DNA from: CAZIQY01 sp964541605
GTDB taxonomy: Bacteria > Desulfobacterota > Syntrophia > Syntrophales > UBA2185
Direction of reading: 5' to 3'
DNA: 26,888 bases
NCBI GenBank assembly: GCA_964541605.1
Contig: CAZIQY010000032.1
Coordinates: forward strand, 1-26,888
Shown here: piece after piece, positions 1 to 8,517 of the stretch
Position numbering within the stretch: position 1 is the first letter of the stretch
How the letters are laid out: each line of letters begins with the position of its first letter
The notes under the pieces: generated by a model
Database searches by the model: none
What the model was told of the DNA's origin: nothing
The model's input: only the letters and a program-made list of their open reading frames with translations
Position numbers and translations under genes: made by a program

Positions 1-24
1 AGAATTGTTTTAATGATTTTGATG

Positions 25-43
25 CCCCGCCCTGTGGGCGGGG
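25..43 (-). terminator. hairpin downstream of pyrG
   Basis: An 8-bp perfect GC-only stem (CCCCGCCC at 25-32, GGGCGGGG at 36-43) with a 3-nt loop lies 24 nt past the pyrG stop codon. There is no U-run after it on the minus strand, so it is terminator-like in position and strength but not a textbook intrinsic terminator. It could instead act as a 3'-end stabilising structure. Confidence 0.45.
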
Positions 44-66
44 TAGTTCACTCCGTTCTTCGCCGT

Positions 67-1674
67 TCATGCCTTGTGTTGCTTGTTCTCCAGAGAGGCC
101 CGGATGAATCTGTCAAACAGGGGATGGGGCTTCGTCGGTCGTGATTTGAATTCTGGATGAAACTGACATCCTAAAAACCAGGGATGGTCCTTGATTTCAA
201 TGATTTCCGCCAGACGGCCGTCGGGAGATGCACCGGTGATGCGCAATCCCTTTTCCGTGAGAATATTTTTGAATTCGTTATTGAATTCATAGCGGTGCCT
301 GTGCCTCTCGCTGATTTCATGTTCGCCGTAAGCATCGAAGGCGAAGGATTCATTCGTCAGCATGCAGGTGTATGCCCCCAGCCTCATGGACGCTCCCTTT
401 TCCTTCACGCTTCTCTGTTCGGGAAGAAAATCGATGACTGGATAACGGGTTTTTTCATCGAATTCGGAACTGTTGGCTTTTTTCAGTTTGCAGACATGTC
501 GGGCGTATTCCACCACGGCCAGTTGCATGCCGAGGCAGATGCCAAAATAGGGAATACGGTTTTCACGGGCGTATTGAATGGCGGAGATCATCCCTTCTAT
601 GCCCCTCTGTCCGAACCCTCCCGGAACGAGGATGCCGTCGGCTCCGTCCAGATGATGAGCGATTCCTTCTTTCTCAATCATTTCTGCATCCACGAAACGC
701 AAGTTTACCCGGCAATCGTTCGCGATGCCCCCATGTACAAGGGCTTCATTCAAACTTTTATAGGAGTCCGTCAGGTTCACGTACTTCCCCACGATGACGA
801 TACAAACCTTGTGCGACGGGTCCTTGATTTTCTTAACCACGTCTTCCCACGCCTCCAGGTGGGGCCTGCCCGTCCAGATATTGAGCAGACTGACAATCCT
901 GTCATCAAGTCCTTCCCTATGGAAGAAGAGGGGCACTTCATAGATGCAGCTTACATCTTTGGCTGTAAAAACGGCAGCCACCTCCACATTACAGAAGAGG
1001 GCGATTTTTGCCTTGATGTCGTCGGAAAGGAAGTTCTCCGTCCGGCAGAGCAGAATGTCCGGCTGGATACCGATCTCACGGAGTGCTTTGACGCTGTGCT
1101 GCGTCGGTTTTGTTTTTACTTCTCCAGCCGTCTTGATGAAGGGAACCCAGGTCAGGTGAACAAAAATGGCGTTTTCTCTGCCCACTTCGTTCCGAAACTG
1201 TCTGATGGCCTCGAGGAAGGGGAGGCTTTCAATATCGCCGACCGTACCGCCGATCTCAACAATCGCGACATCAAACCCGCCGGCGCTCGATTTTATATAA
1301 TCCTTGATTTCATCGGTGATATGGGGAATGACCTGTACCGTTTTTCCGAGGTAGTCGCCTCTTCGCTCCTTTGATATGACGGAAAAATACACCTGTCCCG
1401 TTGTCAGGTTATTGCACTTTCCCATGCGGGTGCAGGTGAAACGTTCGTAGTGGCCCAGATCCAGATCGGTTTCCGCGCCATCGTCGGTTACGAAGACCTC
1501 GCCATGCTGGAATGGACTCAGCGTGCCCGGATCCACATTGATATACGGATCCAGTTTCTGGTTGGTTACCCTGAGTCCGCGACACTCCAGAAGAGCCGCA
1601 ATGGAAGCCGCCGCCAGCCCCTTGCCGAGAGAGGAAAGAACACCGCCTGTCACAAAAATGAATTTTGTCTTCAT
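67..1674 (-). CDS. pyrG: CTP synthase
   Basis: CTP synthase makes CTP from UTP, ATP and glutamine in the cytoplasm, the last step of pyrimidine nucleotide synthesis. The product is 535 residues, the usual family length. The N-terminal synthase domain opens with the P-loop-like GGVLSSLGKG (10-19) and carries DPYINVDPGT and the EIGGTVGDIE segment. The C-terminal class I glutamine amidotransferase domain has the oxyanion loop GGFGQRG, the nucleophile in GICLGMQ (Cys380) and the FHPEF pair (His506, Glu508), so the triad is intact. I chose ATG at 1674 because AGGAG sits 5 nt upstream; the in-frame GTG at 1680 overlaps that site. It lies about 100 bp after the GlmS-like gene on the same strand and could be co-transcribed with it. 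CTP is needed for phospholipid and sugar-nucleotide synthesis. Nothing odd was seen. Confidence 0.98.
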   Translation of the reverse strand: MKTKFIFVTGGVLSSLGKGLAAASIAALLECRGLRVTNQKLDPYINVDPGTLSPFQHGEVFVTDDGAETDLDLGHYERFTCTRMGKCNNLTTGQVYFSVISKERRGDYLGKTVQVIPHITDEIKDYIKSSAGGFDVAIVEIGGTVGDIESLPFLEAIRQFRNEVGRENAIFVHLTWVPFIKTAGEVKTKPTQHSVKALREIGIQPDILLCRTENFLSDDIKAKIALFCNVEVAAVFTAKDVSCIYEVPLFFHREGLDDRIVSLLNIWTGRPHLEAWEDVVKKIKDPSHKVCIVIVGKYVNLTDSYKSLNEALVHGGIANDCRVNLRFVDAEMIEKEGIAHHLDGADGILVPGGFGQRGIEGMISAIQYARENRIPYFGICLGMQLAVVEYARHVCKLKKANSSEFDEKTRYPVIDFLPEQRSVKEKGASMRLGAYTCMLTNESFAFDAYGEHEISERHRHRYEFNNEFKNILTEKGLRITGASPDGRLAEIIEIKDHPWFLGCQFHPEFKSRPTKPHPLFDRFIRASLENKQHKA

Positions 1675-1773
1675 GGGCACTCCTAAAATAATTAGACCGT
1701 AAATGCGCTCTGTGTGTCCCGATAGCCGTTTCCTCTGCGGAAAGTCAGGCCCGCAGGGAGAGAATCTGCTTAC

Positions 1774-4700
1774 TTATGGTTGGCCACTGTTTTTATCGAG
1801 AGACTTTTTTATCTGCCCCGCAATGAATTCAGGAGGTTCACCGAGGAGAATTCCTGTTGGAATGGTTTCCAGATAACGGTCATCCCAGGGAAGATTGTAT
1901 TCGTTAATGAGATTGCGAATGTCGTTAAACTGGTAGCCAAGGACATCTTTCTTTTCTTTCACTGTCAGCCAATCGTTAAACTCAACATGAATCAGAAGCA
2001 GTTTTCCGACCCTCTTGTCGGGGTCAGTCTGAAAACTGACCCCGATATCTGATATAAGGGGGATGATGATGATGGACGCACCGTCTGATTTACCGCGACC
2101 CACATAAATATGGCCTGTACTCACAATGGATCTTTTGGTTCCCATCAAACGACTGGAAGCTTCTGCCCTTGATTTCATCGTCAGAGAGATCCCGCCTCTC
2201 TTTTCAATGGAGATGGTTGAAGTGTCGATGGGATTTCCGTACGCATCCAGGTGATTGATGTTATAGATTGTGAATCCGTTGATTCTGGCGAAAGCCGGCT
2301 GAAGCCTTGTGAGAGTGAGAACATTTTTTGTTACAAGAGACTTCACCGGGAATTCCAGTTCCCTCAGGAGATCAAAAATGACACCTCTGAGCGGTTGCTC
2401 CTTTCTGCTCGTTCCCACCGTCACCGTCTTGGCCTGGTGTCTGATGGCATCAATCGGTCTGGCAAGCTCATCAATGGCGTGACCGAGAGATATGTCCAAC
2501 ATGTCAAGGGGAGTCGTGAACCCGTTTGCCTGTTTAAAATCGTTCCAGAAGTCTTCGAGGGGCAATTTCCCGGAGGCATATTTCAAAAGAAGAACCATAT
2601 CGGAGATGGTTTTAACCGTGGTCACCGAGAAGCTGTCATTGTTTCTTTGCTGATGAAATCTGATGGAAAAGTCCCCGACCATTTTTCTGAACCGCCTGTC
2701 GGCAATTCTTTCGTAAAGGGAATAGTTTCTCCTGTCATACTCGACCATTTTATGATTGAGCTGACTTCTGAATTCGCGGAAAAAAGTGGCGTCTCTGTCA
2801 ATACTGCAGGCGGCGTAGTAGCTCCAGAGATGCCCGGCCAGGGTGTTGAGAATAACCGGCAGGGGCATGGGAGCTTTCGGGAGCTCGATAACCGCATCGG
2901 CTATTCCATTGAACCGGTCTTCGTCCTCATCGGCAAAAACGATTACGCCTGCCTTGTGGGCTTTAAAGATAGCCACATCTTTGACGATATCGGATATGAC
3001 CGTTTCCGGATTTCCCGCCGCGCAGACGATGATCAGGGGTTCCGCGGACAGGTCGATGTGTTTCTTGTTTTCGATGATATCGGAGGATATCGTTTTATAA
3101 CACAATTCGCTGGATTTAATCCTGATTTCATCCGCTGCTGCCTTATTGGGTCCGCTTCCGACAACCGCCCAGTATCTCCTCTGTTTGGCCATTTGCTCGG
3201 CGGCCTGTCTGATGTCATCCCGTTTTTCCAGGATCCTTTGCATCATATAAGGCGCCTTCTCCAAGCCGAGAAGATCTCCGGCAATGAAATCATCGGAGAC
3301 CGTTTTCAGCAACTGGGCGAAACAAAGCGCCAGGACATGCCCGGCAATAATTTGGGAGTAAAACGCCTTGGTCGAGGCTACGGACATCTCAACATCTCTG
3401 CCGTCGCTCGTATAAAAAACACCGTTCGCCTTGGTGGTAATATCGGACTGTCTTCTGTTGACGATGGCAATCACGGTGGCGCCTCTCTCTACCGCCATCG
3501 CGACGGCGCGATTTGTATCGGTAGTCGTTCCCGATTGGGTGATGGGAATAACCAGCGTGTCCGTCAGATCATCCTCAAGAAAAAAGCCACTCAGTTCGGA
3601 GGCAATTTTCGCCTCTGCCCTGATTTGGGAGCCCTTTAAGTACCGCTCAAGGCCGTCGGCAACGGCCATACCTGCAACGGCAGCGGTGCCGTGTCCGATG
3701 ACAAGGATCTGTCGGATCTCACCATTAACAAGGGCAAGGCGTAACTTTTCCGGTATGATGTCGTGGCCTAAATTAAAGGAGACAGTGTGTTTTCCCCCCT
3801 CGCTTTTGGAAATGCGGTACTTGCCCCTCAGCGTTTTTCTCACAGATAGTGTCGATTCGGATATTTCTTTAAAAAAGAAATGGGGGTGTTGTCCCCGGTC
3901 AATATCGCGGGTCGTAATTTCCGCCCTATGAATATCATTTTCTCCAATCGTAACAGGTGCCCCGTCATAATAGAGAGATTTTATCCCTGATGCACCCCCT
4001 TGCGAATCCTCGTCAATAACGAAAAGCTGACCCGTCGCACCGGGCTTTTCAGGAGAGGACGACTTTTCGCCATCCATCTTTACAAAGTAAGGCGTGCCTT
4101 CTACAAGGCCATAAACCTCCGAGGAAATAATGTACCGGTCGGGAGCCAGCCCTACATAGATGGATTGTCCGCTGCCCCTGAGAGCGAGAAAGGCCTTTCC
4201 CGGTTCGGCGTTGCTGACCATGGTAATGGCATGCGAGCCCTCGAAGTCTCCCACAGCCAGTCTGAATGCTTCCGTCAGGTCATGTCCTGCCAGCAGGTAT
4301 TTCTCGATTTGCAGGGGGATAATTTTGGTGTCCGTTGTAACGTCCGGAGCAATAGAAATCCCCTCGCTCTCCAGTGCACTTCTAAGGGTCTGGTAATTAT
4401 CTATATCCCCGTTAAAAACGACGCTGATGAACCAGTTCCCTTCTCCGTAATGGGGATAGCTCCTGGTTGCAGGTCTGTCCGTTGTATAATTGCTGATGGG
4501 GTGGCTGTTTTCATTTGTGATGGAACCGACGGAAGCCCAGCGCGTATGGGCTATGGATGTCTCGAAGATGGTTTCATGTTTTGAAAATTCCTGAAAGATC
4601 AAGTCCTCTGCAATGGCTTTTCTCAGTTCTCTGACATTCTGTCCGAGATCCCCGATGATCAAAGATGTCTTATAGACAAAGGACAACGTGGGACCTCCAC

Positions 4701-5544
4701 TTCCGGGCGGTGAAGATAACATGACAGAACCGTTGATCAAATCCCCGGGACGGATTCTGTTTTGAAATTGCTCGTACAGTCCTTTTCTTTCGAGGTTGTT
4801 TACGGTGTCTTCGAATGCATCACCGTCCTTCAGGGTAAGGGATATCTGGATTCCTGCCGAATCTCTTCCCCGAACCTCCAGCCTGTCCAAACCGTTCAGA
4901 AGAAAATTGAGTTTTTTGTATTTCTTCAGTGTTTGAGGAGAAAGGCAATCGGTTCGTTCCGAACCCGAGAGCGACAGAATTTTTCCGATATTTTCGAGTA
5001 AGTCTTTCTCAATGCTCCAGATAATGTCTTTCATCAGGACATGTCTGCTGTTGATGGTTTCCATATCGGCGCTAGAGAAATAAGCGGCATTCTCCTCAAG
5101 AAGTTTTTCTTCCTGCGAGAAAAACGCCTTCATGCTTTCCATGAGATTCGACAGCTCCATCACTTTTTCAGGCTGGAAAAAGATGTTCTCAAAGGGAGTG
5201 TCTCCCTTCATCCGAAGGATGGTTTCTCCCATTTTTTCCAATCCCTTCCCGCCGTTCAGATAGTGGCTGGAAGACATGGCTCCGGTGAGAAGACGCTTGA
5301 TATCATTCTGCCTGACTTCTTTGAACAGCAGGGCAAGTTTATGGCCGGGATCAATCTCTTGGGATGTATCACCTCTCCTGATGGTAAGAACACCGGCAAA
5401 ACCACAGAAAAGCACATCGGGGTGAAGGGGAAAAAGAATCACGGAACAGGGAGGGGCTTTACGGACATCGATCCCTGCAAAGATTTTCCATTTTTTCAGA
5501 AAATGTATCGCGTTGATGAAATATGTTCGTAACTCAGCAAACAT
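1774..5544 (-). CDS. GlmS-like glutamine amidotransferase / double-SIS protein with large insertions
   Basis: The 1256-residue protein is built like glucosamine-6-phosphate synthase (about 610 residues) but is twice as long. An Ntn amidotransferase core is seen in CGFAGVL (Cys47), RLEVRGRDSAG (221-231), AHTRWASVG (332-340) and NGDIDN (378-383), so the putative nucleophile, HTRWA and NG elements are kept. Two SIS domains follow: about 600-745 with ITQSGTTTDT (668-677) and SVASTKAF (721-728), and about 785-905. Oddities: 46 residues precede Cys47, about 160 mostly helical residues separate it from the next core motif, the second SIS domain lacks the ELKHGP signature of GlmS, and about 340 extra residues follow it in place of the usual GlmS tail. 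Family knowledge suggests transfer of glutamine ammonia to a phosphosugar; the true substrate is unknown. The start at 5544 has only a weak ribosome binding site. The gene lies 30 bp after the beta-helix gene, so one transcript is likely. Confidence 0.85.
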   Translation of the reverse strand: MFAELRTYFINAIHFLKKWKIFAGIDVRKAPPCSVILFPLHPDVLFCGFAGVLTIRRGDTSQEIDPGHKLALLFKEVRQNDIKRLLTGAMSSSHYLNGGKGLEKMGETILRMKGDTPFENIFFQPEKVMELSNLMESMKAFFSQEEKLLEENAAYFSSADMETINSRHVLMKDIIWSIEKDLLENIGKILSLSGSERTDCLSPQTLKKYKKLNFLLNGLDRLEVRGRDSAGIQISLTLKDGDAFEDTVNNLERKGLYEQFQNRIRPGDLINGSVMLSSPPGSGGPTLSFVYKTSLIIGDLGQNVRELRKAIAEDLIFQEFSKHETIFETSIAHTRWASVGSITNENSHPISNYTTDRPATRSYPHYGEGNWFISVVFNGDIDNYQTLRSALESEGISIAPDVTTDTKIIPLQIEKYLLAGHDLTEAFRLAVGDFEGSHAITMVSNAEPGKAFLALRGSGQSIYVGLAPDRYIISSEVYGLVEGTPYFVKMDGEKSSSPEKPGATGQLFVIDEDSQGGASGIKSLYYDGAPVTIGENDIHRAEITTRDIDRGQHPHFFFKEISESTLSVRKTLRGKYRISKSEGGKHTVSFNLGHDIIPEKLRLALVNGEIRQILVIGHGTAAVAGMAVADGLERYLKGSQIRAEAKIASELSGFFLEDDLTDTLVIPITQSGTTTDTNRAVAMAVERGATVIAIVNRRQSDITTKANGVFYTSDGRDVEMSVASTKAFYSQIIAGHVLALCFAQLLKTVSDDFIAGDLLGLEKAPYMMQRILEKRDDIRQAAEQMAKQRRYWAVVGSGPNKAAADEIRIKSSELCYKTISSDIIENKKHIDLSAEPLIIVCAAGNPETVISDIVKDVAIFKAHKAGVIVFADEDEDRFNGIADAVIELPKAPMPLPVILNTLAGHLWSYYAACSIDRDATFFREFRSQLNHKMVEYDRRNYSLYERIADRRFRKMVGDFSIRFHQQRNNDSFSVTTVKTISDMVLLLKYASGKLPLEDFWNDFKQANGFTTPLDMLDISLGHAIDELARPIDAIRHQAKTVTVGTSRKEQPLRGVIFDLLRELEFPVKSLVTKNVLTLTRLQPAFARINGFTIYNINHLDAYGNPIDTSTISIEKRGGISLTMKSRAEASSRLMGTKRSIVSTGHIYVGRGKSDGASIIIIPLISDIGVSFQTDPDKRVGKLLLIHVEFNDWLTVKEKKDVLGYQFNDIRNLINEYNLPWDDRYLETIPTGILLGEPPEFIAGQIKKSLDKNSGQP

Positions 5545-5574
5545 CTTTATTTTTCCGGTAGCGCCTTTTCTTCA

Positions 5575-6831
5575 TTAAAGCCTGAAGGATGGCAAATGAT
5601 TCAGGGAAGAACGGGTGATGTCGTCTACGATGTTCTGTAACCATTGTGTTCCAATGGCTGATTCCCGTTTGTCGAGACTTTTAATGACCTGCAGATAGTT
5701 CTTTCCTCCCCTGCTGATTTTATGGTGAATTATTCCTGCGAAATCATCGCGGTTTTTTTGATCGATCCTTGTTTCATGCCCGCTTTTGAAGCAGGTTTCA
5801 ATTTTCGGCCAGTTTTCAAGGAACTCCTTTTTTTGCTTAAGGATGGTCTTTTTATATCGTATTTTTTCTCCCAGGGCTATGGACGCCTCCATTTTTTCGG
5901 AAAAGGCCCGAAATTGGTTTATTCTTTCCTCGGTCATGCTTTCGAGAGTGTCCATCATTCCCATGTACAATCCTTCTCCCATATCCTGAAGCCGGGAAAA
6001 AGGCTGCCGGATGTGAACATACCATTCTTTGAGAGCGAGAAGATTGGAAAGGTAGGAGATGTTATTATAGACGCGTCGGGTGACGTCCCCGTAAAAGCCT
6101 ATATAAAAGGTACTGTCTCTTGCGGCATCTTTTTTTCCGATTAACAGTTTGCCGCCTTCCGGACAATCTTTGCGATAAACCGTTCCGGCCGCGATGACGG
6201 TTCCATACCCGATTCTAACGGGGCCGACGAGGCCGCCCTGACCCCCTAAAAAGATGGGGAGCTGGTTCAGCATCACTCCTCTGGGTACGTCACCGACGAG
6301 AGATGGCGTTGCCTTGTCCTGATTCGGCGTGTAGTTGAAATGGATATAGGAGCTGCCGACTTCACTGTGATCTTTTCTGCTCGTGCCCCCCGCCATGAAG
6401 CAGTCGCAAAAATTAATCAGGCTGCCCAGGGTGACAAAAGGGAAAAGAAGGGTTTGCTTCAATCCGACTGTATGGGCCGCGTTCGCTTGTTCTTCCAGAA
6501 TACATCCTTCCCGCACAAGGGCGCCGCTTGACAGATTGGATCCTTCAAGAAAGACGGAGGATTTTATAAAGCCGCCCTTCAATTCCACATGCGGTCCGAG
6601 CTGGCAATCAACGACGGTAACCGGTGATTCATAGCCCAATCTGGACCCTTTGGAAATCAATGTTTTTTTACCATATATTCTGGTCCCTGAATGGATAATA
6701 ACATCATCACCGGAAATCCTGTTGGGATCAACCTCATCTCCTATTTCAACAGAAAAGGGGTTGTGAATTCTGACCCCTTTTCCCATGAGTATTTTAATAT
6801 TGCCGGGCAATCCGGTTGTGTTTCTTTTCAT
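5575..6831 (-). CDS. left-handed beta-helix (GlmU C-terminal-like) acyltransferase-like protein
   Basis: The protein has 418 residues. Residues about 10-220 show the hexapeptide periodicity of a left-handed parallel beta-helix (for example VRIHNPFSVEIGDEV, VIIHSGTRIYGKKTLISKG, VGPVRIGYGTVIAAGTV). The MLNQLPIFLGGQGGLVGP stretch (187-204) recalls the helix of sugar-nucleotide pyrophosphorylase/acetyltransferases such as GlmU. No N-terminal Rossmann nucleotidyltransferase domain is present. Residues about 240-418 look helical and charged and match nothing I know. By family, such helices act as trimeric acyltransferases or as regulatory domains of nucleotidyltransferases; which applies here is not shown. 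It sits 30 bp upstream of the GlmS-like gene on the same strand, which suggests a joint role in amino-sugar or sugar-nucleotide metabolism (inference). Confidence 0.75.
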   Translation of the reverse strand: MKRNTTGLPGNIKILMGKGVRIHNPFSVEIGDEVDPNRISGDDVIIHSGTRIYGKKTLISKGSRLGYESPVTVVDCQLGPHVELKGGFIKSSVFLEGSNLSSGALVREGCILEEQANAAHTVGLKQTLLFPFVTLGSLINFCDCFMAGGTSRKDHSEVGSSYIHFNYTPNQDKATPSLVGDVPRGVMLNQLPIFLGGQGGLVGPVRIGYGTVIAAGTVYRKDCPEGGKLLIGKKDAARDSTFYIGFYGDVTRRVYNNISYLSNLLALKEWYVHIRQPFSRLQDMGEGLYMGMMDTLESMTEERINQFRAFSEKMEASIALGEKIRYKKTILKQKKEFLENWPKIETCFKSGHETRIDQKNRDDFAGIIHHKISRGGKNYLQVIKSLDKRESAIGTQWLQNIVDDITRSSLNHLPSFRL

Positions 6832-6890
6832 CTTTTTATTAACTTCTTAGCATTAATATAGGCCTTTTGACAGAAATCGCTCATACCGCA

Positions 6891-7199
6891 TCATTTTCCC
6901 TGCCGGGATGCTTCACAGCGAATACCCAATTTGACCATTTTGTTCTGGAAGGTGTTTCTGTTGATCCCGAGGTATGTTGCAGCAGCGCTTTTCACATTGT
7001 TGGAACGCTTCAGGGCGATCCTGAAGAGGCTTCTTTCAACCATGGATACTACTTCTCCGTGGAGCTTGCTTTTCCCTTCGACAGCCGTACACAGAATGGT
7101 GGCAATATCTTCGAGTTTTTTTTCTATGATATCTTCTACAGAAGAATACGTTGCCAGTGTGTCTTTATTTACAACTATTCCGGGATTCTTTGGATTCAT
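6891..7199 (-). CDS. Fis-type helix-turn-helix protein
   Basis: This is a 102-residue protein. The C-terminal part (about 50-93) is a Fis-family DNA-binding domain (HTH_8): helix LHGEVVSMVERSLFRIALK, then the turn and recognition helix in AAATYLGINRNTFQNKMVKL. Such domains end NtrC-type activators and also form the stand-alone nucleoid protein Fis; here no AAA+ or receiver domain precedes it, so it resembles a small Fis-like regulator. The N-terminal half is acidic and unassigned. It lies between the membrane-protein gene and the beta-helix gene on the same strand, with a 59-bp gap to the latter. Its targets cannot be told from the sequence. Confidence 0.85.
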   Translation of the reverse strand: MNPKNPGIVVNKDTLATYSSVEDIIEKKLEDIATILCTAVEGKSKLHGEVVSMVERSLFRIALKRSNNVKSAAATYLGINRNTFQNKMVKLGIRCEASRQGK

Positions 7200-7241
7200 G
7201 GCGCCTGATTCCTTTCTTGTGCAAAGCTTCTATGAATCTTT

Positions 7242-7760
7242 TTAATAACCTGTCAGTTTAAGGATGATGATGATAATAAGAACTGCCGCTGCAAACCACG
7301 TTGAGACGGTGTCTGATATTTTTTCGATTGGATGTTCAAGCAGGTTCCAGACCTCTTCATCCATTTTATCCTTGTCGACATGGCTTGCAATCCCTTGAAG
7401 AAGATCGGGAAATCCCTCATAAGCATTGGTGAGGATGTGGAATCCCTTGATGGTCGTTAACAAAATGTAGACCCTCTTTCTCATGACAACGATTCCCACC
7501 TGGGTGATATCTTCCCATAACAGTTTCTTTTCCCTGAGGAATTTTCTGATGAGGATGCCCTGATCTTCCGTTAAAACCTTGCGCGACATGAATTCGAGAA
7601 AAACAAGAAGGACAGAGATGAAAATAACAGCGAGAACAACCTTTTCTACAGAGGAACCCTTGAAAAAAAGAGAAAGTAAAAGGAGAAGAAACAACAGAAC
7701 AACGACAGCCGATAAAGCGATGAGGAAAGATTTTTTTATTTTGTAAGTCTTTTGATACAT
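7242..7760 (-). CDS. membrane protein with a possible PH-like domain
   Basis: The 172-residue protein has a basic start (MYQKTYKIKKS), two adjoining hydrophobic segments at about 12-33 and 40-58, a soluble middle of about 90 residues, and a C-terminal hydrophobic segment at about 152-170. The soluble part (ILIRKFLREKKLLWEDITQV and following, with GFHILTNAYEGF) has the alternating strand pattern of bacterial PH-like (DUF304-type) domains; this is a resemblance, not a firm call. AAAGGA lies 5 nt upstream of the ATG. It starts 17 bp after the moaC stop and is probably co-transcribed with it, though no link to molybdopterin synthesis is evident. Function unknown. Confidence 0.8.
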   Translation of the reverse strand: MYQKTYKIKKSFLIALSAVVVLLFLLLLLSLFFKGSSVEKVVLAVIFISVLLVFLEFMSRKVLTEDQGILIRKFLREKKLLWEDITQVGIVVMRKRVYILLTTIKGFHILTNAYEGFPDLLQGIASHVDKDKMDEEVWNLLEHPIEKISDTVSTWFAAAVLIIIIILKLTGY

Positions 7761-7777
7761 ACGTCCTTTCCGGTCGT

Positions 7778-8257
7778 TTATTCTTTCCTGATGAAGGAAC
7801 CGCTCTTGCCGCCGTGTTTGGAAATTAATTTAATGTCTGACAGGATGATATTTTTGTCGGCGGATTTACACATATCATAAATGGTCAAGGCGGCCACGCT
7901 TACAGCAGTCATCGCTTCCATCTCCACACCGGTTCTCCCGACCGTTTTTACCCTGGCCTCAATAATAATTTCACCCGATTCTTCGTTCGTCTTGAATTGT
8001 ACGTCAATGCCTGTCAACTCAAGCGGATGGCACATGGGGATTATTTCGCCCGTTTTTTTGGCCGCCAGGATTCCTGCGATCCTAGCGACGCCCAAAACAT
8101 CTCCTTTGGGGATCCCCCCTCCTGCAATGAGAGCAATGGTGTCCTTCTGCATTAGAACCTTTCCCCGGGCGAACGCCTCCCGTATGGATGGTTCCTTTAC
8201 CGTTACATCAACCATCCTTGCCTTGCCTTTTTCATCGAGGTGGGATAATTCTGACAT
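7778..8257 (-). CDS. moaC: cyclic pyranopterin monophosphate synthase MoaC
   Basis: MoaC converts the 3',8-cyclo-GTP made by MoaA into cyclic pyranopterin monophosphate, the first committed intermediate of molybdenum cofactor synthesis. The 159-residue length is standard. Family blocks are clear: MVDVTVKEPSIREAFARG, GDVLGVARIAGILAAKKT, IPMCHPLELTGIDV, VGRTGVEMEAMTAVSVAALT, IYDMCKSADK, and the basic tail ISKHGGKSG. The conserved CHPL and GVEMEA elements and the KSADK lysines are intact. The ATG at 8257 follows a weak AGGA. A strong sigma70-type promoter lies 43 bp upstream, so moaC is probably the first gene of the leftward transcript. MoaA is not in the window. Confidence 0.97.
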   Translation of the reverse strand: MSELSHLDEKGKARMVDVTVKEPSIREAFARGKVLMQKDTIALIAGGGIPKGDVLGVARIAGILAAKKTGEIIPMCHPLELTGIDVQFKTNEESGEIIIEARVKTVGRTGVEMEAMTAVSVAALTIYDMCKSADKNIILSDIKLISKHGGKSGSFIRKE

Positions 8258-8299
8258 GTCTGAGCTTGTTCCTATAAGGGGTGTAATCTGATTGACAGC

Positions 8300-8328
8300 A
8301 AATTATCATAGCCAATTCCCCCAGTCAA
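8300..8328 (-). promoter_or_regulatory. sigma70-like promoter for moaC
   Basis: On the minus strand TTGACT (8328-8323) and TAATTT (8305-8300) are separated by 17 nt. The spacing is ideal and the promoter lies about 43 nt before the moaC start, in a divergent intergenic region with yifB. Confidence 0.6.
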
Positions 8329-8363
8329 GGAGGTTAAAAAAAATATTTTTCTAAAGAATTATC

Positions 8364-8390
8364 TTGATATTAAGACTTTGATTTTATAAT
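8364..8390 (+). promoter_or_regulatory. possible sigma70-like promoter for yifB
   Basis: TTGATA (8364-8369) and a perfect TATAAT (8385-8390) are separated by 15 nt, or by 16 if CTTGAT at 8363 is used as the -35. The stretch is very AT-rich and lies 128 nt upstream of the yifB start, so a leader would be transcribed. The spacer is shorter than ideal. Confidence 0.4.
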
Positions 8391-8517
8391 ATTTCGAGCC
8401 GTTTAAAATGGTGAAGTTTTACCGGAAGCCGGCCAGGTTTCTCTAATTTCTCCTATTCTGAAAGGTGGTCATCAACCACGACATGTTAATCCGGATAGAA
8501 TCTTCTGGAGATAAAGG

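Noticed and set aside
184..1374. A 396-codon open frame on the plus strand opposite pyrG
   Set aside because: It mirrors the conserved pyrG coding sequence, has no family features and no ribosome binding site; it is an antisense shadow.
2251..3639. A 462-codon open frame on the plus strand opposite the GlmS-like gene
   Set aside because: The minus-strand protein has clear SIS motifs here; the plus frame reads as low-complexity antisense.
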